A program made the translations under genes and the position numbers. This document shows, piece after piece, positions 26,619 to 35,004 of a stretch of 64,000 bases of DNA (the stretch's first letter is position 1; each line of letters opens with the position of its first letter). Location of the stretch: the NCBI GenBank assembly GCA_902791985.1, contig CADAYD010000002.1, forward strand, positions 102,126-166,125, written 5' to 3'. The stretch comes from an uncultured bacterium (lineage in GTDB: Bacteria > Cyanobacteriota > Vampirovibrionia > Gastranaerophilales > Gastranaerophilaceae). The notes beneath the pieces are model-generated. The model worked only from the letters and a program-made list of their open reading frames with translations. It was not told where the DNA came from and did no database searches.

Positions 26619-28150
26619 ATATTCAGTTCCTTTTTAGGTAATTCATAATCCGGATTTAATTTTAAACTGTGCTCAAAATTTTCTTTTGCTTGAACCGTCA
26701 TTCCTTTATTCTTCAAAACCAATCCCAAATAATAATAGTATCTATAATCACTGTCGTCAATATATTTGGCAATTTTCAGATAAGAAATAGCCTTATCTAT
26801 ATAATCATTTTTTATGGCAACTCTTGCCAAATCCAGCCATGCATCTTTAAAATTAGGATTTATTGATATAGCCTTACGCAGATATTCTGATTCTCTGTCA
26901 GATTCAAGCAGAGCCATATTGTAATAAGCAAGAAAAGATTTAGATGAAACTCTTAAAATCTTTGAATATATTTCTTTTGCTTTTTGAATATCATTCAAAG
27001 TTAAATATGTATTCGCCAACCCAAGTTCTGCACTATAATCAGGTAATTTACCCTGAATTTTCTTATAATACGATATAGCCTTTGAGTAATCTTTATTCCT
27101 ATATGCTATATTTGCAAGAACATATAAACTTGAAGGATTAGTCTTATCTATATCTAACGCTTTCTGTGCATAATTTTGAGCCTTTTCAAATTCTTTCATT
27201 TCAAAATAAACTCTCGCATAAAGAGCATAAACATCCTTGTTTATATTTTTTTTGCCGGAAATTGAAGTCTGCAAAACCCCGATTGCCTTATTATATTCTT
27301 CATTATCATAATAATAATATGCCAAATGATATTTTTTTAAATAATCATTTTTTGAAGATTTATATAAGACATACTCTTTTGAGCTTTCAATTTCTTTATC
27401 AAAAACAACAGTATCTAAATCCATATTCAAAACGGAATTTAAAACGTGAATTGCTTCTTTAGGCTTATCCTCCTGCGATAGAATTTCAGCCTTTAACCGT
27501 TTATAATTTATATTTTGGGGATTTTTATTAATAGCATTATTTATATATGTTTCCGCTTGTGAATAATCACCATATTTCATCGCCCCAAAAGCAGCAATAT
27601 AATTTGCATAATCCGAATCCATCAACATAGTTGATTGCTTTGATAATTCTGCAGTCGCTTCTCTTGATTGGTCATTGTATCTCATATTTGAATAGAGCTC
27701 TGCAAGGTATATCTGATCTTTTTTAGTTAATTGTCCTGCAGGGAAATAAAAATTTTTCACATCTTTTTCAAGCAAATAAGCTAATTTTTCATCTTGAACT
27801 TTTGACATCGCAAGTTCAGAAAGATTGAAAAAACCTATTGATGCCATATCCTGAGATAAACGCATATAAATATAATCATCCGGCGTAATACTGTCTATTA
27901 ACACTTTAAAATCAGAATATGCAGAGCGGACATTACTTTTTGTGAACTTATCCATAGCAATTGCATACTGATTTTTAACTTCATTCTTTGTCAAAGTTGC
28001 CTTTTTAAGAGTAAAAGACGGGATTGTTACCTGATATTCTGAATTATTTTTTTCAAGAGGATTAACAGGCACAATACCTTTCATATCTAATGCAAGAGCA
28101 GGGGATGAAAGGGTAATAATAAACAAAAATATAAATAATTTATTTTTCAT
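26615..28150 (-). CDS. Exported tetratricopeptide-repeat protein
   Basis: A 511-residue protein starting with a signal peptide (basic MKNK, hydrophobic FIFLFIITLSSPALAL), followed by at least eight TPR units from about residue 180 to the end, with repeats such as AIHVLNSVLNM, AIGVLQTSI, ALYARVYFEMKEFEKAQNYAQKALDID and AISYYKKIQGKLPDYS. TPR arrays are protein-protein scaffolds; this one would act outside the cytoplasmic membrane. It overlaps the HD-GYP gene upstream by 11 bases and the response-regulator gene downstream by four, so all three are probably one translationally coupled operon. Partner proteins are unknown. Confidence 0.85.
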   Translation of the reverse strand: MKNKLFIFLFIITLSSPALALDMKGIVPVNPLEKNNSEYQVTIPSFTLKKATLTKNEVKNQYAIAMDKFTKSNVRSAYSDFKVLIDSITPDDYIYMRLSQDMASIGFFNLSELAMSKVQDEKLAYLLEKDVKNFYFPAGQLTKKDQIYLAELYSNMRYNDQSREATAELSKQSTMLMDSDYANYIAAFGAMKYGDYSQAETYINNAINKNPQNINYKRLKAEILSQEDKPKEAIHVLNSVLNMDLDTVVFDKEIESSKEYVLYKSSKNDYLKKYHLAYYYYDNEEYNKAIGVLQTSISGKKNINKDVYALYARVYFEMKEFEKAQNYAQKALDIDKTNPSSLYVLANIAYRNKDYSKAISYYKKIQGKLPDYSAELGLANTYLTLNDIQKAKEIYSKILRVSSKSFLAYYNMALLESDRESEYLRKAISINPNFKDAWLDLARVAIKNDYIDKAISYLKIAKYIDDSDYRYYYYLGLVLKNKGMTVQAKENFEHSLKLNPDYELPKKELNI

Positions 28151-29855
28151 TTTCTACCTCTTGATAGTTTTTCAAATAATATTTGTTGAATTTATCAAGA
28201 ACAACTTGTTCACTTTCACTACAAGCATCTTTTGCTGAATAATTTTTCACATCGTACAAGTTATGCTCTTTAAGTATTGACAAGTCCTCAGGATGAATTT
28301 TTTCCGATGAATCATGTAAAAATACACTTACAATTTTGTCTAATGAAATTTTCAAAAAAACATCTACTAAATTCGGGTCAAAATGACTGCCGGAACCGTC
28401 TGAAATTATATTCAAAACATTTTTAATAGGCATTTTATCACGATAATGTCTCTTGGATGTTATAGCATCAAACACATCGGCAACAGCAAGTATACGACCG
28501 CCAAGTGTAATTTCTTCACCCTTTAAGTGCCTGTAGTATCCGGAACCGTCATATTTTTCGTGATGAGAAGAAGCTATTTCCGTAATTATTCTAAAATCCG
28601 GTGACATATAGAGCTTATTAAGAATATTATGAGTTATTCTGACATGCTCCTGTATATGTTTATATTCTTCATCTGTTAATTTGCCTTCTTTTTGTAAAAC
28701 CGAATCCCTAATGCCGATTTTACCAATATCATGAAGAGTTGCAGCCTTTTCAATCAAATTCTTATCTTTTTGGTTCAACCCCAATTCATCAGCAATCAAA
28801 GACGAATATAGTTTAACCCTTGTGGAATGACCGGCTGTAATCTTATCTCTGGCATCAACTGACGTTGCTAAAGTATCAATAAAACTTTCAAATAAAAGTT
28901 TTTGTTCACGATACATTTGAAGTTGCTGATCGAATAACTGGGCATTTTCAAGAGCAATACTTGCACTGCCTCCAATTGCAACTAATAAATCTTCATCATT
29001 CTTTGTGAATATTCCGTCAATTTTATTTAAAACCTGAAAAGCCCCAATTATTTCATGACTATTATTCATTATCGGCATACAAAGAATCGTTTTTGTATGA
29101 TATCCGGTTTTTTTATCAACCTCCGGGTTAAATCTCGAATCTGAATAAGCATCAGTAATATTTAGCGTTTCGCCGGTCTGAACAACATACCCTGCAAGAC
29201 CTTTATCAGCCGGAAATCTTATCTCCTTATTCTCAACTCCCAATGCTACTTTTGACCAAAGCTCATTGGAATCTTTATCCCAAAGAAAAACCGTACACCT
29301 ATCAGCCTGCATTGCGTTTTTTGTTTCTTGAGCAATAACATTAAGCAATTCATCAATATCAGTTAATGCAGTAATAGAACGGCTGATTTTTACTAAGGAT
29401 ACCAACGGATCTGTTTGAATCGGCAGCGAATAATCCATCCCGTTTTGAAGCTGCTTAATTCTGGTGTTGATTAAATCTGCAAGGCAAAATTCATCATTTT
29501 GAGAAGATAATTTTAAAGCGTTATTATAATGATTTAGCGCAACATCTTTATTATTTTCAGAAAAATTAATATTCCCGTTAACCAATTCAGAGATTAACAA
29601 TGCCGAAATATTTTCGGATTTATTTGCCAAAAAAGCCCCTTCCTCTACAGAAAAACCATCTTCAGTTTTGCCAACAGAATAATTTATAAAAGAATTTAGG
29701 CTGAGACAAATAGAAATATACGGTACATCATGCACCTGCTGCGCAATTTTATATGCTTTATTTATAGATTCCTTGGCGGAGTCATAATCTTTTTCATTTA
29801 TAAAATTTAAACATTCATTTATACAATTCTTTATGTCTTGTGCATTTTCTATCAT
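28140..29855 (-). CDS. TPR-like/GAF/HD-GYP protein, probable cyclic-di-GMP phosphodiesterase
   Basis: A 571-residue cytoplasmic protein. Residues 1-140 are helical, TPR-like; about 150-310 form a GAF sensor domain (DRCTVFLWDKDSNEL ... GLAGYVVQTGETLNI ... PIMNNSHEIIGAFQVLNK); 335-510 form an HD-GYP domain with HSTRV, the HD pair at about residue 374 in LHDIGKIGI, HHEKYDGSGYY at about 430-441 and the DVFDAITSKRHYR helix. The family hydrolyses c-di-GMP. The hallmark GYP here reads GYY, a mild departure, while the metal-binding His and Asp residues are kept. It heads the operon with the TPR and response-regulator genes. It is one of three c-di-GMP-type modules in this window, with the PilZ exoproteins and the degenerate GGDEF protein. 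Confidence 0.9.
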   Translation of the reverse strand: MIENAQDIKNCINECLNFINEKDYDSAKESINKAYKIAQQVHDVPYISICLSLNSFINYSVGKTEDGFSVEEGAFLANKSENISALLISELVNGNINFSENNKDVALNHYNNALKLSSQNDEFCLADLINTRIKQLQNGMDYSLPIQTDPLVSLVKISRSITALTDIDELLNVIAQETKNAMQADRCTVFLWDKDSNELWSKVALGVENKEIRFPADKGLAGYVVQTGETLNITDAYSDSRFNPEVDKKTGYHTKTILCMPIMNNSHEIIGAFQVLNKIDGIFTKNDEDLLVAIGGSASIALENAQLFDQQLQMYREQKLLFESFIDTLATSVDARDKITAGHSTRVKLYSSLIADELGLNQKDKNLIEKAATLHDIGKIGIRDSVLQKEGKLTDEEYKHIQEHVRITHNILNKLYMSPDFRIITEIASSHHEKYDGSGYYRHLKGEEITLGGRILAVADVFDAITSKRHYRDKMPIKNVLNIISDGSGSHFDPNLVDVFLKISLDKIVSVFLHDSSEKIHPEDLSILKEHNLYDVKNYSAKDACSESEQVVLDKFNKYYLKNYQEVENEK

Positions 29856-29979
29856 ATAAAAATCCTCTTTAAAATTTTACAACATTATACAAATTAATTC
29901 AAAGTTTTTACAAAAATAAAGAATATTAACTTTGCGTAATATATTACAGAATAGTAGAAGCTTGTGGTAGAATTGTAAT

Positions 29980-31737
29980 ATGGGATATGAGAAAGATAAA
30001 AAAGAAAATAGCGGACGAAATCGCCGTTGCAATGACGTAACAAATTGGCTCGACATTTTATATGTTTTTATCGTGGTAATTTTGCTTATTCACCTAATCG
30101 TTTTGCAGTTAATCGATCCACACAGATACAGAGAACGCGGCAAAATGCAGCGTGCGAGTCATGATTTTGAACTTAGAGGAGATATTTATGACCGAAACGG
30201 AATAAAACTGGCAACTGACCGTATATATTATAATATATATGCCAGACCTGTTGACTACTCAAAAAGAGAGACTCCGCAAAAAATTGCACAACTTTTTGCC
30301 CCTGTTTTAAATATTCCAGAACAAACATTATTGAAAAAATTATCAGATAAGAATATTAAAGTTATAGCGGTTCAAAAAAATGTCGACCGCGATACAGCCC
30401 AAAAAATAATGAAAATTATCGCAAAAAATAATTTTCGTTCAATTTCACTTGATAAAAAAGACGAGCGTGAATATCCGCAAGGAGTTTTTGCTTCTCACGT
30501 ATTGGGATTCTACAATTTTGAAGCCGACTTATCCAGCGGGGTAGAATACAGCGCAAGAGATAAACTTGAGCACGTAGTAAAAGCAACTGGCTACCAACAA
30601 ACCCGCGACGGGAAAATTATCTACAAATTTTCAACAGACCCTGTTGCGCCGACACTCAATCCTAAAGGGTTAGACGTTACATTAACTATTGATGCTGCTA
30701 TTCAGCACGTTTGCGAAAAAGAATTATTTAAAATGGTCAAAGAAAAAGCAGCACTGAGAGGTGCTGTAATCGTTATGAATCCAAAAAACGGAGAAATACT
30801 TGCATACGCCGTTTACCCGACTTATGACCCAAATAAATTCCAAAAAGTCCCAAATAACATAATAAAAAATTGGACTCTGACAGATGTATATCCTCCCGGG
30901 TCAACGTTTAAAATTATTACTGTAACAAGTGCTATGGAACTTGGCAAAATTAACGAACACTCAATTATACAAGATCAGGGCAGAATAAAATTTGGGAATT
31001 ATACGATTGAAAACTATGATTACAAACAAAGAGGAGCACCCGGTAGAATTAATCTTGTTTACTTATTTGAACATTCAAGTAACATCGGTTCTGTTAACGT
31101 CGGATATTTAATGACTCACAAAGAATTTTACTCTATGCTCAAAAAATTCGGGTTCGGAGAGAAATCCGGCATAGACTTGCCTGCCGAATCATCAGGCCTT
31201 TTAGCTTCACCCAAATATTGGGATAAAGGGCTTCACATGACAATGTCATACGGTTACGGAACATCTGTTTCTATTATGCAGATGGTTTCAGCCGTTTCGG
31301 CGCTTGCAAATAACGGAGTGAGAGTAACTCCCCATATTATTAAATATACACCGGAGGAGGAAGAAGAAAAAATTAAACGAGTACAGACGATTTCTCCTGA
31401 AACAGCAAAAACTATAACCAAATTGCTTGTACAGAGTGTAAATAACGGCAAGTCAACTATTAAATCGGACAGATACAATATTGCTGCTAAAACAGGAACT
31501 TCAAGGAAGCCTGCGGCAAACGGCAGAGGCTATTCCGGTGCAATGTACACTTCTACGATAGGTTATTTCCCTGCTAATGACCCGCAAGTATTAGTTTATG
31601 TAGTTGTAGACAGTGCATCAAAAGGTGCAATTTGGGGGAACACGGTAGCCGGACCGATATTTCACGAAGTCTGCGAACAAATAGCGCGAATATTGGATAT
31701 CAAACCTGATAAACCACAACCTACAAAGAAAAAATAA
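29980..31737 (+). CDS. Class B penicillin-binding protein (FtsI/PBP2-type transpeptidase)
   Basis: A 585-residue membrane-anchored transpeptidase: cytoplasmic charged N-terminus, one membrane helix (about residues 25-48), a dimerisation domain with ELRGDIYDRNGIKLA, and the penicillin-binding domain. The three catalytic motifs are S308-TFK, S366-SN and K504-TGT. It cross-links peptidoglycan stem peptides in the periplasm. The position just upstream of murE matches the division/cell-wall cluster order ftsI-murE, which favours an FtsI (septal) role over elongation PBP2. No PASTA domain is present. There are 96 bases between it and murE and no terminator, so cotranscription is likely. Confidence 0.92.
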   Translation: MGYEKDKKENSGRNRRCNDVTNWLDILYVFIVVILLIHLIVLQLIDPHRYRERGKMQRASHDFELRGDIYDRNGIKLATDRIYYNIYARPVDYSKRETPQKIAQLFAPVLNIPEQTLLKKLSDKNIKVIAVQKNVDRDTAQKIMKIIAKNNFRSISLDKKDEREYPQGVFASHVLGFYNFEADLSSGVEYSARDKLEHVVKATGYQQTRDGKIIYKFSTDPVAPTLNPKGLDVTLTIDAAIQHVCEKELFKMVKEKAALRGAVIVMNPKNGEILAYAVYPTYDPNKFQKVPNNIIKNWTLTDVYPPGSTFKIITVTSAMELGKINEHSIIQDQGRIKFGNYTIENYDYKQRGAPGRINLVYLFEHSSNIGSVNVGYLMTHKEFYSMLKKFGFGEKSGIDLPAESSGLLASPKYWDKGLHMTMSYGYGTSVSIMQMVSAVSALANNGVRVTPHIIKYTPEEEEEKIKRVQTISPETAKTITKLLVQSVNNGKSTIKSDRYNIAAKTGTSRKPAANGRGYSGAMYTSTIGYFPANDPQVLVYVVVDSASKGAIWGNTVAGPIFHEVCEQIARILDIKPDKPQPTKKK

Positions 31738-31833
31738 AAACATATTCATCATTGCAAGCAGAAAGATGCAATACATAATAAAAAAGGATAAGAATAGAAC
31801 AATTAAATAAAGAATAAAATAAGGAGAAAATAA

Positions 31834-33309
31834 ATGAAACTGGATGAACTAATTGAATATTTAAAATATAAAGACCTTATAAACTTTAAAAACGTAGAAA
31901 TTTCAGGGATTTCATACAACTCACAAACAACAAAACAAGGTGATATATTCGTTTGCCTCATAGGAGAACACACAGACGGTCACGAATACGCTCAAATGGC
32001 AATAGATAGCGGTGCCGTAGCACTACTTGTCGAAAGAAAAGTCGAAGGTGTAAGTGTGCCTCAGGTTCAGGTTGAATCCACAAAATACCAAATTGCAGAT
32101 ATCGCAGACAGATTCTATTCCAGTCCGTCAAAAGGAATTAACCTGATAGGAATTACAGGTACAAACGGAAAAACAACAGTAACACATCTTATACAAAAAA
32201 TATTAGAAGAAAATCATCAAAAATGTGCTCTTATCGGAACTCTCGGATACAAATTATCTTCAACAAGCGAATATCGTAACGCTAAACACACTACTCCACA
32301 AGCACCAGAGCTCCAAGCCACACTGAGAATGATTAAAGACATCGAAAAAATTGACAATGTCGTAATGGAAGTTAGTTCACATTCACTTGAACAAAACAGA
32401 GTCGGCGGTTGTCGCTTTAACGGCGCAGTTTTCACAAATCTTACCCAAGACCATTTGGATTATCATATTACAATGGAAAATTATTTTAAGGCAAAAGCTC
32501 TATTATTCCAAAGATTGCAGGAAGGTAATTTTGCAATAATAAATATTGACGACGAATACGGCGAAAGATTTTTAAATGAAGTTCCGGAAGGGGTTACAAA
32601 ACTGACTTACGGAGTAAAAAAACAGGCAGATTTAATGGCTAAAAATATCAGTTTTTCATCAAATGGCGCCGAATTTACCCTAGTTTATAAAAATAATGAA
32701 TACAACGTAAACTTGCACATGAACGGCATGTTCAGTGTATATAATGTACTTGCGGCAATATCATCAGCAACGGCTATGGGTATTGATATTTCAATAGCCT
32801 TAAATGCTTTACAAAATGTACATGGAGTTGCAGGAAGATTTGAAGTAGTAAACAAAAAACCATTAGTAATAGTTGACTACGCACACACTCCTGACGGGCT
32901 TGAAAATGTATTAAAAACAGCAAGAGAAATTACACCTGCTAACGGAAAACTCATTTGCGTATTTGGCTGCGGCGGGGATAGAGATGCCACAAAACGACCA
33001 AAAATGGGCGCAATAGCTCAGGAATTATCAGATAAAATTATTATAACAAGTGATAACCCACGCAGCGAAAATCCACAGCAGATTATAACCGATATTATTG
33101 CCGGTCTAAAATCTGTTGACCCGGAAACGGTAACAGTTGAACCGGATAGGGGCGAAGCCATAAGGCTTTTGAGAACTATTGCAAACAATAATGATGTTGT
33201 TGTAATCGCAGGCAAGGGGCATGAAGATTACCAAATTCTCAAAGATAGAACAATACACTTTGATGACAGAGAAGAAGCAAGGAAAGTCTTTGCAGGAAGC
33301 GTAATTTAA
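31834..33309 (+). CDS. murE: UDP-N-acetylmuramoyl-L-alanyl-D-glutamate:2,6-diaminopimelate ligase MurE
   Basis: A 491-residue Mur ligase. The N-terminal UDP-binding domain is followed by the ATP loop GTNGKTTVTH at about residue 109, the central-domain HTTPQAPELQ and VSSHSLEQNRV motifs, and the C-terminal domain with D407-NPRSENP. The DNPR motif is the known marker for meso-diaminopimelate as the added amino acid, so this cell has Gram-negative-type DAP peptidoglycan. It adds the third residue of the stem peptide in the cytoplasm, using the product of the pathway that includes DapB (24.6 kb). An AAGGAG site lies eight bases before the ATG. Confidence 0.96.
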   Translation: MKLDELIEYLKYKDLINFKNVEISGISYNSQTTKQGDIFVCLIGEHTDGHEYAQMAIDSGAVALLVERKVEGVSVPQVQVESTKYQIADIADRFYSSPSKGINLIGITGTNGKTTVTHLIQKILEENHQKCALIGTLGYKLSSTSEYRNAKHTTPQAPELQATLRMIKDIEKIDNVVMEVSSHSLEQNRVGGCRFNGAVFTNLTQDHLDYHITMENYFKAKALLFQRLQEGNFAIINIDDEYGERFLNEVPEGVTKLTYGVKKQADLMAKNISFSSNGAEFTLVYKNNEYNVNLHMNGMFSVYNVLAAISSATAMGIDISIALNALQNVHGVAGRFEVVNKKPLVIVDYAHTPDGLENVLKTAREITPANGKLICVFGCGGDRDATKRPKMGAIAQELSDKIIITSDNPRSENPQQIITDIIAGLKSVDPETVTVEPDRGEAIRLLRTIANNNDVVVIAGKGHEDYQILKDRTIHFDDREEARKVFAGSVI

Positions 33310-33352
33310 GAAAGCAATAGTGCAATAAACGAATAAGCCAATAAGTTTGTTA

Positions 33353-33769
33353 CGTCATTGCTAGGGGGAAAAGCATACGAATACAATTATATCCATAATA
33401 TTTGCCCACGAAGCAAGCCAGAAAAAATATTATGAAAAAAGAAAAATACAGTTACATATACATTTTATTCAATAAACGCAACGGGACTTTATACACAGGG
33501 GTTAGTGCGAATTTGGTAAAAAGAGTTTATGAACACAAACAAAAAATTGTAGAGGGTTTTACTAAAAAATATTCGATAGATAAATTTGGTTATTACGAAA
33601 TATTTGATAATATAGAAAATGCAATAACAAGAGAAAAACAAATAAAAGCAGGGTCAAGAAAGAACAAAATTAAGTTAATTGAAACAATTAATCCTGAATG
33701 GAAGGACTTGTATTATGATATAATAAATTAAAATACTGGATTGCTTCGGGCTTCGCCCTCGCAATGACG
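33353..33769. mobile_element. Putative inverted-repeat-flanked element carrying a GIY-YIG gene
   Basis: The GIY-YIG gene sits between inverted arms. The left arm has CGTCATTGCTAGGGGGAAA at 33353-33371 and CGAAGCAAGCCAG at 33409-33421. The right arm (33736-33769), read on the minus strand, is CGTCATTGCGAGGGCGAAG followed by CCGAAGCAATCCAG. Both blocks match with few differences (about 15/19 and 12/13); the left arm has about 37 extra bases between them. A further decayed similar stretch may follow at about 33801-33843. CGTCATTGCGAGG...GAAGCAATCC is a type of repeat seen scattered in many bacterial genomes. That the unit moves is inference. Confidence 0.5.
33432..33731 (+). CDS. Small GIY-YIG domain nuclease
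   Basis: A 99-residue single-domain protein (start taken at ATG 33432; the frame is open from 33402). The motif is spread over YIYILFNKRNGTLYTGVSANLVKRVYEHK: Tyr-Ile-Tyr in place of the first GIY, then LYTGV for YIG, with the catalytic Arg in VKRVYEHK and a downstream Glu in TREKQIKAG. This is the UPF0213/YhbQ-like group of stand-alone GIY-YIG proteins, mostly of unknown substrate. The gene lies inside inverted repeats (33353-33769), unlike any other gene in the window, and has only a weak ribosome site. This suggests a mobile or selfish unit between murE and nagA. Confidence 0.85.
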   Translation: MKKEKYSYIYILFNKRNGTLYTGVSANLVKRVYEHKQKIVEGFTKKYSIDKFGYYEIFDNIENAITREKQIKAGSRKNKIKLIETINPEWKDLYYDIIN

Positions 33770-33885
33770 ATATACACCTTGAAGAGCTTTGGCGAATAGA
33801 ACAGATTGCCACAGGCTAAAGCAATTTCCAATGGCAATGAAATAGCAGCAACACCACTGAGAGTAGGGATAAGAAAAAGAAAAGT

Positions 33886-34785
33886 ATGAAAACCAAATTA
33901 TTAATCGAACAGCATTTTCACGGCGCATACGGGGTTGATTTTAATAAAGCAACCGCAAACGATGTGCTGGATTTAGCCTGCGAGATTAAAAAAGAAGGCG
34001 TTGGCGCTATTTTCCCAACCCTTGTAACAGATTCAACAGAAAATATAAAAAAACAAATAAAAGTCATAAAAGATGCCGCATCTCAACAAAAAGACGGGGC
34101 GAAAATTCTTGGAATTCACCTTGAAGGAATATTTTTAAACACTGACAAAAAAGGAATCCATAATACGAAATACTTTTTAGAACCAAGTGTTGAAAATTTT
34201 AAGTTGATAGAAGATGATTTTATAAAAATTGTAACTCTTGCTCCTGAATTATGCAAAGATAATTTGATTCAATATCTTCATTCTAAAGATATAAAAGTTC
34301 AAGCAGGGCATTGTATCGGCGGGATTTTAACAGGCTGCGATGGAGTCACTCATACATTTAACGCAATGAGCGGAATTTCTCACAGAGGGAAATCCACTGC
34401 TCTTTCGGCTCTTATAAATGATGAAATTTACACAGAAATTATTGCTGATGGAGTGCACGTTAGTGATGATGCGTTAAAATTGTTATTCAAATCAAAGCCG
34501 GCAGATAAAATTATTTTAATATCAGATAGCCTTCCTTGTGCGCACAGCAATTTAAAAGAATTTATTTTTGCGGATGAAAAAGTTTATTTTGACGGAGAAA
34601 AAGCAACATCCGCACAAGGAACACTTGCCGGAAGCACAAAACTTCTGCCGGATATAATTAAAATTTTAGGTCAAAAAGAAATGTTTAATCCGCAATTCAT
34701 TGAGAATCCGTACAATTACCACAAAGTTGACCTTGATGGGAAACTTGAATGGGACGAAGATTTTAATATTACAAATGTTAAATAA
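33886..34785 (+). CDS. nagA: N-acetylglucosamine-6-phosphate deacetylase, N-terminally short form
   Basis: A 299-residue amidohydrolase-superfamily protein. It starts at EQHFHGAYGVDF, which in full-length NagA is the first metal-binding HxH-type block about 50 residues in, so the N-terminal beta-sandwich strands are missing. Later motifs are intact: HLEGIFLN, VTLAPEL, AGHCIGG, THTFNAMSGISHR, ADGVHVSDD and ISDSLPCAH. The enzyme removes acetyl from GlcNAc-6-phosphate in amino-sugar or peptidoglycan recycling. The gene lies downstream of decayed repeat sequence, so the missing 5' part might have been lost to repeat insertion, or this lineage may have a naturally short form. No nagB is nearby. 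Confidence 0.85.
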   Translation: MKTKLLIEQHFHGAYGVDFNKATANDVLDLACEIKKEGVGAIFPTLVTDSTENIKKQIKVIKDAASQQKDGAKILGIHLEGIFLNTDKKGIHNTKYFLEPSVENFKLIEDDFIKIVTLAPELCKDNLIQYLHSKDIKVQAGHCIGGILTGCDGVTHTFNAMSGISHRGKSTALSALINDEIYTEIIADGVHVSDDALKLLFKSKPADKIILISDSLPCAHSNLKEFIFADEKVYFDGEKATSAQGTLAGSTKLLPDIIKILGQKEMFNPQFIENPYNYHKVDLDGKLEWDEDFNITNVK

Positions 34786-34854
34786 TATTAATATTTGTAT
34801 TTTTTTTAGCAATTTTGATTATAGAAAAAACTTTATAAATATAAGGGGAATGCT

Positions 34855-34997
34855 ATGATTAAAAACAATGTAAAAATAAATCCTGAGTTTATAAGTCACG
34901 TCTGATTAGTGATAACAGCAGGAATGCGTTTAACGAAGATAGCGCCAAATCAATACTAAAATCATATACAAGCAATGTGCATTCTTGGTACGCATAA
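34855..34997 (+). pseudogene. Frameshifted small ORF remnant
   Basis: An ATG behind AAGGGGAA begins a frame that stops after 16 codons at a TGA (34903-34905). Read in the -1 frame from 34899 the sequence stays open as RLISDNSRNAFNEDSAKS and on to a TAA at 34995-34997, for a total of about 47 residues. A single-base change around 34897-34900 would explain it. It may be a decayed small gene or a sequencing error. Product unknown. Confidence 0.35.
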
Positions 34998-35004
34998 TTC
35001 GCAG

